A stretch of DNA of 64,000 nt from CALFXN01 sp937957815 (GTDB taxonomy: Bacteria > Synergistota > Synergistia > Synergistales > Aminobacteriaceae): the NCBI GenBank assembly GCA_036788195.1, contig DAIQNX010000002.1:62001-126000 (forward strand). Reading direction: 5' to 3'. Position 1 is the stretch's first letter. Each line of letters starts with the position of its first letter. Below the pieces are notes generated by a model that was not told the DNA's origin, did no database searches, and worked only from the letters and a program-made list of their open reading frames with translations. Shown piece by piece: positions 32,753 to 41,186 of the stretch. Position numbers and translations under genes: made by a program.

Positions 32753-33312
32753 GTCCGTCTCTTCTTCCCGATGCAGTTGCGGCGTGCGTCATCCTTTTTT
32801 TCGCCGCGAGAGGCGTCACCAGGGGGCTTACGGGAGAGATATTCTCCCTTCTGGGAATGATCGGGGGAGTCGCGCTTGCGTGGAAATATTACTCGACCGG
32901 CGCCGGCTTTCTCGCGGCGTATTTTCCGACGGTATCTCCGGCGGTTCTTCAGATTCTCGTCGTGGCCGTTCTCTTCCTCTCGGGCGTTACCGTCGCTTCG
33001 TGCGTCTGCAGGCTCGTCAGGGCGATTCTCCGTTTTTCGTCCCTGACGTTCTTCGATCGGATGCTCGGTTTGATTGTCGGAGCGGCGAAAGCTCTCCTGC
33101 TGCTTGCGGGCGTTCTTGTCCTCACCGCATCCTTTGCGCCGGATCTTCTGACGACCGCTGAATGGGCGAGATCGAGCATTGCGGTTCGCATCGGTCTCGA
33201 TGCGTGGCCTCATATCGAAAGAATTCTCAGGGACCGGAACATCGAATTGCCGATACCTTCGCTCCCGCGCCGGGACAAAGGAGTTCTGAGCGACGACAAT
33301 GCATCTCTCTGA
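32749..33312 (+). CDS. CvpA-family membrane protein
   Basis: A 187-residue inner-membrane protein with four predicted transmembrane helices (about residues 8-25, 30-48, 65-85 and 105-128). GVTRGLTGEIFSLLGMIGGV is typical of CvpA/colicin V production family members. Precise function is not settled; family members are linked to envelope stress tolerance. It overlaps zapA by 4 bases and mutS2 by 14 bases. The zapA-cvpA-mutS2 order is common in Firmicutes. Confidence 0.88.
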   Translation: MSPSLLPDAVAACVILFFAARGVTRGLTGEIFSLLGMIGGVALAWKYYSTGAGFLAAYFPTVSPAVLQILVVAVLFLSGVTVASCVCRLVRAILRFSSLTFFDRMLGLIVGAAKALLLLAGVLVLTASFAPDLLTTAEWARSSIAVRIGLDAWPHIERILRDRNIELPIPSLPRRDKGVLSDDNASL

Positions 33313-35653
33313 CGAGATACGCCGTACCTTGCAATGCGATGAAATTCTCAGGATTTTCGAAAAAGAGACGCGAAGCCCCCTCGGATCCTTTGTCCTGTCG
33401 CGGCTGAAAACGGCCGAGACGTTCGCCGAACTGAAGGGACGTCAGGATTTGCTTCGGGACTACAGGTCGTACAGGGACTCGAAAGGCGATCTGCCGTGGA
33501 AGAACGGAGTCCAGCGCATCGACGAGCTTCTCGAATCGGCGAAACATACGTCGTTTCTCACAGGAGAGGAGCTCATCCGTATCCGGACTCTTATTCTCCT
33601 CGCGAACCAGCTTCGGGACGCACTTCAGGCGGAGGTCGCGACGCGCGAATCCTTCGGAATCCTGTCGAAGCGTCTGCGGGATTTTTCGCCCGAGTACGAG
33701 GCGCTGGGCGTTTTCGACGAATACGGAACCCTCTACGATCACGCCTCCCCGGAGCTGCGTTCGATCCGGGAGGAGCTTGACTCGATCAGCAGGAGCATCC
33801 GCCGGGCAGGGCAGGATCTCATATCGGATCCGAAGACCGCTTCGATGTTGCAGGACAGGGTTCTTTCCGTACGCCTCGGGAGATTCGTCGTCCTTGTGCG
33901 TCAGGATTGCATCAGCCGCTTTCCCGGAACAATCCTCGACCGTTCGAGCTCCGGAAACTCGGTGTACATGGAACCGCGATCCCTGAACGCGCTCAACAAC
34001 CGCCTCGTCATGCGTCAGCGCGACGAAACGGAGGAAGAGCAGCGGATCCTTCGAAAGCTGACAGGGTACATTCTTTCGCGAGAGCGTGCGCTCCTCGACT
34101 CCCAGGAAGTCCTCGGAACTGTGGATATCCTTCATGCCGCGGCGAACCGGATGGACCGGGGAGGATGGATTCTTCCGATTCTCGATGAACGCCCTCGTTT
34201 CAGCCTTTACGAGGCCCGACACCCCTTGCTCGGCGAACGGGCCGTCTCCTCGACGATCATCTGCGGCGAGGGGTTCCGCATTCTCGTCATCACCGGTCCG
34301 AATACGGGCGGGAAGACAGTCGTCCTCAAGAACGCGGGCGTCAACATTTTTCTCGCCTGGTGCGGAATGCCGATCGCCGCGGCGGAAAATTCGGTCGTGG
34401 GCGTCGTATCGTCGATCTTCGCGGATATCGGGGACGAACAGAGCATCGAACAGAATCTGTCGACGTTCAGCGCGCATCTCGCGCATGTGGTTCGCATTCT
34501 CCGCGACGCGGACGGCGCGTCGCTGGTGCTTCTCGACGAACTTGGAGCGGGAACCGATCCGCAGGAAGGAGCGGCTCTCGGCGTCGCAATCCTCGATGCG
34601 CTCCGGAAAAAGCGATCTCTCGTTCTCGCCTCGACGCATCATAATCCGATCAAGCAATACGCGCTGACGACGTCCGGCGTGGAGTCCGCGAGCATGGAAT
34701 TCGATTCGGAGACGCTTTCGCCGACGTTTCGTCTTCTGATGGGAATTCCCGGGAAGAGCAACGCGATTCTGATCGCGGAGCGTCTCGGCCTTCCTTCCGA
34801 CGTCATCGAAAGGGCGCGACACGTGCTCCGCGAGCGTGAGATACCGGTCGAAGAGCTTATTTCCGAGTTGCAGGAGCGTCGCGTCCTTCTCGACCGCGAA
34901 AAAAGGGAATTCCTGAGCGAGAAGAGGCGTCTCGACGATTTGAAGAAAACCTACAACGATCGCATGGCTTCGATAGAGTTCGAGAAAAACAGGATTCTCG
35001 AAAAGGCCGACAGGGATGCGGCGGGAATTATCGAATCCGCCGAGTCGGCGTCGCGGACGATGATCCGGGAACTCGAAGGAGCGGCGAAATCGGCGGCTCA
35101 CAGAAAGCTCCACGAACAGAAGGAAGAGACCGGACGTCTGATCAGGAGCATCGAGGACCGTGACAGAAAACGCGTTCTTTCCCGCAGGAAGGCGGAACCC
35201 GAAGAAAAACCGCTTGCTCCGGGAGCCGCAGTCGAGATTCTCGGGAACGGAATCGTCGGAGTCCTGCTGCGAATCGACGGGAAAAAGGCGTTTGTCGAGG
35301 CTGGTGCCATGACCGTCGAAGTGCCGCTGGATTCTCTCGTCCCTTCGAAAAAAGGACCGAAAACCCGGGATACCCGCGGCGATGTCCATCTCGAACGGCC
35401 GGAACACGTCTCGAGTTCGGTCATGGTTCGCGGAATGAATGTCCAGGAGGCGCTTCCGCTCGTCGAACGATATCTCGATCAGGCGATGCGGTACGGGTAT
35501 TCGTCCGTAACGGTCATCCATGGGCGAGGGGAAGGTATTCTCCGCAGAGAAGTCCACGCACTCTGCTCGCGACTGAAATACGTTCAGGAGTATCGACTTG
35601 GCGACGCCTCGGAAGGAGGCTATGGAGTCACCATCGTTTTCTTCAGGAATTAG
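33299..35653 (+). CDS. mutS2: Endonuclease MutS2
   Basis: A 784-residue MutS2 protein implicated in suppressing recombination or rescuing collided ribosomes. The core lever region (FSPEYEALGVFDEYGTLYD) is followed by the ATPase with Walker A TGPNTGGKTV (about residue 337) and Walker B LVLLDELGAGTDPQEG. The coiled coil spans about 520-620. A KOW-like segment (PGAAVEILGNGIVGVLLRID) and a C-terminal Smr nuclease domain (VTVIHGRGEGILRREVH) complete it. It lacks the mismatch-recognition domain of MutS. Confidence 0.96.
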   Translation: MHLSDEIRRTLQCDEILRIFEKETRSPLGSFVLSRLKTAETFAELKGRQDLLRDYRSYRDSKGDLPWKNGVQRIDELLESAKHTSFLTGEELIRIRTLILLANQLRDALQAEVATRESFGILSKRLRDFSPEYEALGVFDEYGTLYDHASPELRSIREELDSISRSIRRAGQDLISDPKTASMLQDRVLSVRLGRFVVLVRQDCISRFPGTILDRSSSGNSVYMEPRSLNALNNRLVMRQRDETEEEQRILRKLTGYILSRERALLDSQEVLGTVDILHAAANRMDRGGWILPILDERPRFSLYEARHPLLGERAVSSTIICGEGFRILVITGPNTGGKTVVLKNAGVNIFLAWCGMPIAAAENSVVGVVSSIFADIGDEQSIEQNLSTFSAHLAHVVRILRDADGASLVLLDELGAGTDPQEGAALGVAILDALRKKRSLVLASTHHNPIKQYALTTSGVESASMEFDSETLSPTFRLLMGIPGKSNAILIAERLGLPSDVIERARHVLREREIPVEELISELQERRVLLDREKREFLSEKRRLDDLKKTYNDRMASIEFEKNRILEKADRDAAGIIESAESASRTMIRELEGAAKSAAHRKLHEQKEETGRLIRSIEDRDRKRVLSRRKAEPEEKPLAPGAAVEILGNGIVGVLLRIDGKKAFVEAGAMTVEVPLDSLVPSKKGPKTRDTRGDVHLERPEHVSSSVMVRGMNVQEALPLVERYLDQAMRYGYSSVTVIHGRGEGILRREVHALCSRLKYVQEYRLGDASEGGYGVTIVFFRN

Positions 35654-35758
35654 GTGGCGATTCTGATGGAGCCATCGCAACGCGGGCCGGGCGGGAAGAA
35701 TGTTTCACGACTTCTTCTTTCCCCGAGTTTCGGAGAGATGTATTTCAAGGAGGATCTC

Positions 35759-36853
35759 ATGTCGTTTCCCGGGAAACCGTTCTTTTTCCGCGGAAAGGAA
35801 TACGGAACGCCCGAAGAACTCGGAGCCGCGTTTCTCGAGGGAACGGACGCATGGAACGACGCGGTGTTCGTCGTCGGCGGAGGGTTCGTGCAGAAATGGC
35901 TCGAATTCAACGGCGATTTCGGGCGTTCCGCAGTGATGGAAAAGAATAAAGGCAAGAGTATGGCCGAGCAATGCTCGTCGTTCGTCTCCTCTTTCGTCGC
36001 CCCGGATGATTCCGATGCGCAACGCAGGCTCGAAGAACTTTTTGCGGGGAAAATTCCGACCCAACAGGATCTGAAAGAAGCGGCCGATGGCGAATGTCAC
36101 CGCGTGCTGGAGGTTTCCGGAGCGTCGGACGGGGAACGAACCGAATCCGTTGTTCCGGAAACGGAACCGGCTGATGGTATCGATCGCGATATTCATGAAC
36201 CGGAACTCCTTCCTTATAGCGAGACGCCGCATGGCAGTGCCGACGCGAATCGTCCGTCGGAAAACGTTCTCCAGCCGCCGGATGCTCCTCATCTCATGGC
36301 TCTTTCCGTTGCTGGCGTTGACGGGAACATCGGTGCGAGAGATGAAGCCGCTTCATCTTCGGAATCATATCTCGACGCGGCGGAGCGGGGAAACGCGGAA
36401 GCGCAGTTCCGTCTCGGCTGGATGTATGCGCATGCCGACGATACCGGACGAAACGACGCGTTGGCCGTCGAATGGTACCGGAAAGCCGCGGATCAGGGGC
36501 ATGCCGATGCCCAGTTCGTGCTCGGGTGGATGTATGTCAACGGGCGAGGTGTGCCTCAGGACGACAGACTGGCGCTCGAGTGGTACAGGAAGGCCGTGGA
36601 TCGAGGGCAGGCAAACGCGCAGTACAACCTCGGGTGGATGTATGAAAACGGGCGCGCGGTTCGTCAGAACTACGCGAAAGCGTATAGGCTCTATTTCAGG
36701 GCGTCCCTCCATGGGGTCGCCGAAGCGGAAGACGCGATGCTCGGGCTCAGGAAAAAAGGATGGCTCCAGAAGGCGAAGGTCTCGGAAGAGGAGGCCGGAC
36801 GCATCGAAAGGGAAGAGTGCGGCGGGAAGAGCGAGCGTGGCTCTTTTTCGTAA
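35759..36853 (+). CDS. Sel1-repeat protein with an uncharacterised N-terminal domain
   Basis: A 364-residue protein with no signal peptide. Residues about 1-75 (FFFRGKEYGTPEELGAAFLE, then FVVGGGFVQKWLEF) form a small domain I cannot assign. A low-complexity acidic linker spans about 105-225. The C-terminal half holds at least three Sel1-like repeats with the signature AEAQFRLGWMYA, DAQFVLGWMYVNGRGV and NAQYNLGWMYENGRAV, a helical fold that mediates protein-protein contacts. ATG 35759 has CAAGGAGGATCTC upstream; ATG 35738 is less likely. It follows mutS2 by 105 bases and precedes a tRNA. Confidence 0.85.
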   Translation: MSFPGKPFFFRGKEYGTPEELGAAFLEGTDAWNDAVFVVGGGFVQKWLEFNGDFGRSAVMEKNKGKSMAEQCSSFVSSFVAPDDSDAQRRLEELFAGKIPTQQDLKEAADGECHRVLEVSGASDGERTESVVPETEPADGIDRDIHEPELLPYSETPHGSADANRPSENVLQPPDAPHLMALSVAGVDGNIGARDEAASSSESYLDAAERGNAEAQFRLGWMYAHADDTGRNDALAVEWYRKAADQGHADAQFVLGWMYVNGRGVPQDDRLALEWYRKAVDRGQANAQYNLGWMYENGRAVRQNYAKAYRLYFRASLHGVAEAEDAMLGLRKKGWLQKAKVSEEEAGRIEREECGGKSERGSFS

Positions 36854-36907
36854 GGTGTGTCCCGTATGCCGAACACGTTTTTTCTTCTCCTGGAACGCCT
36901 GCGATTC

Positions 36908-36936
36908 TTGACACCGACAGCAAAGGCGTGTAATGT
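36908..36936 (+). promoter_or_regulatory. Promoter of tRNA-Arg
   Basis: Perfect TTGACA (36908-36913), 17-base spacer, TAATGT (36931-36936), ending 17 bases before the mature tRNA. Confidence 0.7.
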
Positions 36937-36953
36937 ATCACAGTCGTCGGAAT

Positions 36954-37029
36954 GCGCCTGTAGCTCAGCGGATAGAGTATTGGCCTCCGGAGCCAAGGGT
37001 CTGGAGTTCGAATCTCCACAGGCGCGCCA
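36954..37029 (+). tRNA. tRNA-Arg (anticodon CCG)
   Basis: A 76-base cloverleaf. The acceptor stem GCGCCTG (36954-36960) pairs with CAGGCGC (37019-37025). The D-arm TAGCTCAGCGGATAGAG, the anticodon stem TTGGC/GCCAA with loop CTCCGGA (anticodon CCG at 36987-36989) and the T-arm with GTTCGAATC are all regular. Discriminator G and an encoded CCA end it. It decodes CGG. It is a lone tRNA with its own promoter and terminator. Confidence 0.97.
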
Positions 37030-37041
37030 TTCGTTTTTTTG

Positions 37042-37082
37042 AGGTCGAAGACGCCTAAGGTGTCCTCGACCTTTTCTTTTTT
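37042..37082 (+). terminator. Terminator after tRNA-Arg
   Basis: AGGTCGA (37042-37048) pairs with TCGACCT (37066-37072). The inner GACGCC/GGTGTC pairing closes a TAA loop, with one mismatch between. The tract TTTTCTTTTTT follows to 37082. Confidence 0.85.
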
Positions 37083-37137
37083 GAGAAGAGAGATGCATGA
37101 GCCGAAGCTTTCTGACGATGGAAGGAGTGTGCTGCGA

Positions 37138-38319
37138 ATGCTTCGCGATGCGCAATGCATAGCCGAAAAAAAAGACAATAAGAATGGCGTTACACGCCTT
37201 CGCATCGATCCGTGTTTGTTCCATCCGGCGGGAGGCGGCCAACCCGGAGATACCGGGAGTCTTGTCGTCGACGGCCAAACGATCTCCGTTATCGACACGC
37301 TCAAGGACGAAAGCGGCATCTGGCTCGTCGTCGATGGGGACCTGAGAGGCAAGATCGAAGGGACATCGCTGAAGTACGAGATCGATGAGAAACGTCACAG
37401 GCTTCTCGCGAGAATGCACAGCGGAGAACACGTGCTTTCCCGTGTTCTCGAGAAGAAGCATCCCGGACTGGGCATCTACAAGGTGAATGTCGGCACGGAG
37501 GAGACTTCCGTCTACATACGATATGACGGACTCCTCGATTGGGACGTGTTTTTCGGAGCAGAAGAGGAAGCGAACGCCATCGTTGCGCAGAATCTTCAGG
37601 TTCGCGTCGAAGAACATACGCCGGAAACGGCGCGTTGTCTCCCCAATCTGAAGATCAACTGGGAACGGGTCGGCGAACGGACCGTACGTGTTGTCCGAAT
37701 GGGCGACTTCGATACGATCGCGTGCTCCGGGAGCCATGTCGCACAAACCGGAGATATCGGAGAGATCTTTATCACCGGGTTCAACGGAAGCGCGCCCGAG
37801 TGGGTCTTCCGCTTTACCGTCGAAGGAAGAGAACGCTCGAAATCTTATCTCCGGCACATGCGATCCCTTCTCCGGAGCGTCGGATGTTCGGTCGAGGAAA
37901 TCGAGAACGTATTCCTTCACGCCCAGGAGGAAAAACGTGAACTCCAGAAGACGATCGGACATATGACCCCGCTCGTCCGGTTGGAATGGAACCGTGCGGA
38001 AGAAGGAAGCACAAAATTTCATTTTATCGCGACGCCCGGCATTCCCCGTGAAGTCGTGTCCCAGGCGGTGCGGAGGGCAATCCGCGAAAATCCCGAAGGG
38101 ATCTATCTCGCTCTGCTGCCGGAAGGCGAAGGCGGGCGGGCGGGTTTCATTCTGGCGCGAGGGACGCTCGCCCGCGTCAATCTGCAGGACTTCGTCAGAA
38201 ACGCACAACCTCTCGGAGTTCGCGGTGGGGGCAAACCGGACTGGATCAGCGGTATAGCGACGGTTGCCGACCCCGGAGTATGGGAGAGAACCTATCGGGA
38301 ATACGCAGCGAAAGCGTGA
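37138..38319 (+). CDS. Alanyl-tRNA editing protein of the AlaX family with DHHA1 domain
   Basis: A free-standing editing enzyme of about 393 residues that would hydrolyse mischarged Ser- or Gly-tRNA(Ala). An AlaRS second-domain-like core (DPCLFHPAGGGQPGDTGSL) carries the zinc ligands HSGEH (in RMHSGEHVLSR) and CSGSH. The C-terminal DHHA1 domain is indicated by FILARG and NAQPLGVRGGGKPDWISG. I place the start at ATG 37138, 10 bases after GGAG. ATG 37093 (adding 15 residues) and GTG 37129 are alternatives. No clear promoter is seen after the tRNA terminator. Confidence 0.88.
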   Translation: MLRDAQCIAEKKDNKNGVTRLRIDPCLFHPAGGGQPGDTGSLVVDGQTISVIDTLKDESGIWLVVDGDLRGKIEGTSLKYEIDEKRHRLLARMHSGEHVLSRVLEKKHPGLGIYKVNVGTEETSVYIRYDGLLDWDVFFGAEEEANAIVAQNLQVRVEEHTPETARCLPNLKINWERVGERTVRVVRMGDFDTIACSGSHVAQTGDIGEIFITGFNGSAPEWVFRFTVEGRERSKSYLRHMRSLLRSVGCSVEEIENVFLHAQEEKRELQKTIGHMTPLVRLEWNRAEEGSTKFHFIATPGIPREVVSQAVRRAIRENPEGIYLALLPEGEGGRAGFILARGTLARVNLQDFVRNAQPLGVRGGGKPDWISGIATVADPGVWERTYREYAAKA

Positions 38320-38344
38320 ATGGTTTTCCCGTTCACGCTTTCGC
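38308..38344. terminator. Hairpin between convergent alaX-type and TAXI genes
   Basis: GCGAAAGCGTGAA (38308-38320) is perfectly complementary to TTCACGCTTTCGC (38332-38344) around an 11-base loop. The 5' arm contains the stop codon of the editing protein gene. No long U-tract follows on either strand. It probably serves as a bidirectional terminator in the 28-bp gap. Confidence 0.65.
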
Positions 38345-38347
38345 GCA

Positions 38348-39313
38348 TTAATCTTTCATCAGCTCAGGAGGCTTCATCCCGGACTCAATGTAGAATCTGG
38401 CAGCTCCGGGATGAACCGGGACGGAGATTCCTCTGAGCGCGTTCTTCAAAGAGAGCAGCTTCGCTTTTTCGTGAACTTTGTACAGTTCGTCTGCGTGGGT
38501 CCAGAGAGTTTTTGTGACGCTGTAGACGACCGAGTCGGGCAGTTTCGCGTCACAGACGAGAAGGGCCAGTACCGCAGGAGTGGCGACATCCCGAAGCATT
38601 CCGCGGTACGTTCCCGCCGGGATGACGCTCTTTACGAAAAAAGGGTATTTTTCGGTAAGTGCGGTCATGAATGCGTCATTAAAGGAAACCATGTCGATTT
38701 CCGTCATCTGGGCAAGATCAAGGACCGAAGATGTCGGATAGCCCGCGACGACGAATCCGACATCAATCTGGGCATCCTTGAATCGCTGTGTCGTTGTGTT
38801 GAAATCGAGAAATTCAGCTTTCAGATCGGCGAACTTCAATCCCGCGATATCGAGAATCGCCGACACGTCTCCCTGGACGCCCGATCCGGGAGCGCCGACC
38901 GAGACTCGCTTTCCACGGATATCCGCTATGTCTCTCACGCCGCTGTTCTTGCGCGTGAAGCAATGGACATGCTCGGGATAGAGGGAAGCGACAACCCGGA
39001 TATTGCCGTGCGCTTCTCTGAAAGGTTTCATCCCCTTCGCCCCCCAGTAGGCGATATCGTTTTGTGCGAACGCCATCTCGACCTGGTGCGCTCCGATCAG
39101 ATTGATGTTCGCGACAGAGGCATTCCCCGTTTCGACTGTAACCTGAATATCTTCGAGGTAGCGGTTCAGAATCTCGGCAATTCCGCGACCCAGAGGATAA
39201 TACGTTCCACCGGTGCCGCCTGTCGCGATCGAAAGGAACGTCTTGGCCTCCGATGTCTTCGCGAAGAAGGCGAAAAAAAGAAGCATCGCGAGTACCGGTG
39301 CGTATTTCTTCAT
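38348..39313 (-). CDS. TAXI-family TRAP transporter solute-binding protein
   Basis: A 321-residue periplasmic binding protein. The signal peptide MKKYAPVLAMLLFFAFFAKT is cleaved near SEA-KTF (about residue 23). The TAXI signature follows directly (SIATGGTGGTYYPLGRGIAE), with AFAQNDIAYW and GAPGSGVQGDVSAIL further on. Such proteins deliver substrates such as glutamate or other carboxylates to a fused DctQM permease. No permease gene is next to it in this window. The start ATG (39311-39313) has GCAAGGAGGAAT upstream. Confidence 0.9.
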   Translation of the reverse strand: MKKYAPVLAMLLFFAFFAKTSEAKTFLSIATGGTGGTYYPLGRGIAEILNRYLEDIQVTVETGNASVANINLIGAHQVEMAFAQNDIAYWGAKGMKPFREAHGNIRVVASLYPEHVHCFTRKNSGVRDIADIRGKRVSVGAPGSGVQGDVSAILDIAGLKFADLKAEFLDFNTTTQRFKDAQIDVGFVVAGYPTSSVLDLAQMTEIDMVSFNDAFMTALTEKYPFFVKSVIPAGTYRGMLRDVATPAVLALLVCDAKLPDSVVYSVTKTLWTHADELYKVHEKAKLLSLKNALRGISVPVHPGAARFYIESGMKPPELMKD

Positions 39314-39403
39314 GGAAAATTCCTCCTTGCCCACATGTCGTCTGACTTTTTCTGCCGGGATTCCGGAAAAAAACTGCCGGGATTGTCCCGAATGACGAAA
39401 AAG

Positions 39404-39432
39404 AGTATAGGACTTCAGGATGAGTGCTTCAA
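39404..39432 (-). promoter_or_regulatory. Promoter of the TAXI gene
   Basis: On the minus strand, TTGAAG (complement of 39427-39432), 17-base spacer, TATACT (complement of 39404-39409). The 90-base leader contains CGGGA/TCCCG and CCGG/CCGG mini-hairpins and an 11-bp direct repeat CTGCCGGGATT (39352 and 39374). Confidence 0.6.
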
Positions 39433-39509
39433 GCTGAAAGGATACTGCTGAGTCTCCACAAACGATATTGCATTTTCGGTTTATAAACATCTTTTTATTG
39501 ATAATGCGT

Positions 39510-39515
39510 TATAAT
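39510..39515 (+). promoter_or_regulatory. Candidate -10 element of the HutP-family gene
   Basis: A perfect TATAAT sits in a strikingly AT-rich stretch (about 39465-39520) between divergent genes. I find no matching -35 at 16-18 bases, so this is tentative. Confidence 0.35.
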
Positions 39516-39602
39516 ATCACAAGAGGGGAGAGTGGGCGCGTCGTGATCTGGAAACGGATTTTTACGTCCCAGGCGGTTGAAGAACGACAGGGGGGCGACG
39601 AA

Positions 39603-40124
39603 ATGACCGATGCCGGCGAGACAGAAAACGTCGGCGAGGAAGGGCAGCGGGAGAGACTTCGAAACGAGGGGAAGCCTTCGCCTGTTCTTGAACTGACGGT
39701 TCGTGTCCGCCTCGACGATGAGAATCAGGTTGGGCGCGCCGCTCTTCTGCTGGCGGCCACGACGACGGAAGAATCCGAAAACCGCTTTCGGCGGGATCTT
39801 GCGCAGTGCAACTGGAAATCGGTCGCGACCGAAGTTGGCGGACTCGCGGGAGATCTTCCCCAGAAGATAACGAGAGCCCTGGTCGGAGCCTCCCTGAATG
39901 CGGGCGTCGTCGAGAAGAAGCGCGGAGAAATGCATGCGCTCATGCATGCTGCCGTCGAGGCTCTCGACGGCTTTCTGGCCGTCGGCATGCTCGAAGCGAG
40001 TGTGGGGGCTAAAATAGCGATTGTCCGCAATTCGCGGTGGATTGCGGTTGCGGTTATGGGCGATACGGCGTATCATGCTGTGGCTCATCATGAAAGATGC
40101 GGGCTGGGAGTTATGCACATCTGA
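39603..40124 (+). CDS. HutP-family RNA-binding regulatory protein
   Basis: A 173-residue protein related to HutP, the histidine- and magnesium-dependent RNA-binding antiterminator of Bacillus hut genes. The family core is clear: VATEVGG, RALVGASLNAGVVEK, the metal-binding HALMHAAVEALDGF (two histidines spaced HxxxH) and the C-terminal YHAVAHHERCGLGVMHI. About 35 extra, acidic residues precede the core. The start ATG 39603 has GGGGGGCGACGAA upstream; GTG 39543 is possible. No hut genes are nearby. It is followed by rpmE. The RNA target is unknown. Confidence 0.82.
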   Translation: MTDAGETENVGEEGQRERLRNEGKPSPVLELTVRVRLDDENQVGRAALLLAATTTEESENRFRRDLAQCNWKSVATEVGGLAGDLPQKITRALVGASLNAGVVEKKRGEMHALMHAAVEALDGFLAVGMLEASVGAKIAIVRNSRWIAVAVMGDTAYHAVAHHERCGLGVMHI

Positions 40125-40128
40125 CGGA

Positions 40129-40157
40129 TTGTTTTCCATGACGGAATGTGGTAAATT
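40129..40157 (+). promoter_or_regulatory. Promoter of rpmE with extended -10
   Basis: TTGTTT (40129-40134), 17-base spacer ending TGG, TAAATT (40152-40157). The start is expected about 40 bases before rpmE. Confidence 0.45.
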
Positions 40158-40204
40158 CCCAATTTGTCCGATTATGTTTTATAACGCTGCGGAGGTGTAA
40201 AGGT

Positions 40205-40444
40205 ATGAAAAAGGATATCCATCCCGATTATGTAGCCTGCAAGGTTTTTTGTGCCTGCGGCAACAGTTTTGAAACCCGTTCCACCAAAAAGGAAATACGG
40301 GTCGGCGTATGTTCCGCCTGTCATCCTTTCTTTACTGGAAGAAAGGGATCGAAAGTCGTTCTCGAAGCGGGACGCCTCGAGAAATTCCAGAAAAAGTACG
40401 AAGGAATCAATTACGGACAGAAGGAACGCAAGGACGAAGAATAG
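40205..40444 (+). CDS. rpmE: 50S ribosomal protein L31 (zinc form)
   Basis: A 79-residue large-subunit protein. KKDIHPDYVACKVFCACGNS and VGVCSACHPFFTG show the four cysteines of the zinc-containing C+ type, so it can act as a zinc reserve. The start ATG follows GCGGAGGTG. The C-terminal tail is unusually charged (KKYEGINYGQKERKDEE). An intrinsic terminator overlaps the stop codon. Confidence 0.97.
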   Translation: MKKDIHPDYVACKVFCACGNSFETRSTKKEIRVGVCSACHPFFTGRKGSKVVLEAGRLEKFQKKYEGINYGQKERKDEE

Positions 40445-40466
40445 GGGAGCCTTGCTCCCCTTTTTT
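40444..40466 (+). terminator. Intrinsic terminator at the end of rpmE
   Basis: GGGGAGC (40444-40450), CTT loop, GCTCCCC (40454-40460), then TTTTTT. The stem begins with the last base of the TAG stop codon. Confidence 0.9.
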
Positions 40467-40484
40467 CGTGACAAGGGACCTGAA

Positions 40485-41186
40485 ATGACCTGTCGTGTTT
40501 CCTTGCTGGCATATACTCCCGATGCGGACAGCGTCGTTGCGGCTGCGGCCAGGCTCTGCTACAGCAACGACCCGGTGGCGGTCCTGAAAGACGGGCTGTC
40601 GCCGGATCGAGTCCGTTCGTTTGTCTCCGGCCTCCTCCGCAGCGGGCATCATTCCCCCCTCGAGCACGCCTCCTTCACGTTCGCGGTCGACGGAATCAGT
40701 CGCGTTACCACGCACCAGATCGTCCGGCATAGGATCGCGAGCTATTCCCAGAGAAGTCAGCGATACGTGCGAATGTGTGATGCGGCCTGTATTGTCCCGC
40801 CCTCGGTGATGAAGGACGTTTCGGCTCGGAAGATCTTCGACGATGCCGTCAAAGCGTGTCACGAGGCTTATTCGGCGCTCGTCGACGCGGGAATCCCGAA
40901 AGAGGATGCCAGGTACGTTCTTCCGCACGGATGGGAGACGAGCATCGTCATCACCATGAACGCACGGGAGCTTCATCATTTCTTTGCCCTGAGGCTCTGC
41001 CGGAGGGCGCAGTGGGAAATCCGCGAAGTCGCACGGGGGATGGCGGTCGAAGTGCGGAAAGTCGCTCCCGTCATGTTCGGGATTGTCGGTCCGGGATGTG
41101 TTCATGGAGAATGTCCCGAGAAGAATCCGTGCGGTTCTCCGTTCGATTCCGTCGACGATGTGCTGAAAGGGGCAGAAAGTTCGTGA
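40485..41186 (+). CDS. thyX: Flavin-dependent thymidylate synthase ThyX
   Basis: A 233-residue FAD enzyme that makes dTMP from dUMP with methylenetetrahydrofolate and NADPH. The ThyX signature RHRIASYSQRSQRY is present near residue 80, with HHSPLEHASFTF before it and a C-terminal ELHHFFALRLCRRAQWEIR. AGGGACCTGAA precedes ATG 40485. With dut it forms the thymidylate route of this organism; no thyA is in the window. The stop overlaps the next gene by 4 bases. Confidence 0.96.
   Translation: MTCRVSLLAYTPDADSVVAAAARLCYSNDPVAVLKDGLSPDRVRSFVSGLLRSGHHSPLEHASFTFAVDGISRVTTHQIVRHRIASYSQRSQRYVRMCDAACIVPPSVMKDVSARKIFDDAVKACHEAYSALVDAGIPKEDARYVLPHGWETSIVITMNARELHHFFALRLCRRAQWEIREVARGMAVEVRKVAPVMFGIVGPGCVHGECPEKNPCGSPFDSVDDVLKGAESS

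Noticed and set aside
33227..35680. Long open frame antisense to mutS2
   Set aside because: Shadow of a strongly coded gene; no start signal or domain.
39352..39384. 11-bp direct repeat CTGCCGGGATT in the TAXI leader
   Set aside because: Only two copies, and better explained by two small hairpins in a leader than by a mobile or CRISPR repeat.
39468..39602. N-terminal extension of the HutP-family protein from ATG 39468
   Set aside because: It would begin upstream of the only -10 element and encode a hydrophobic stretch unlike the family.
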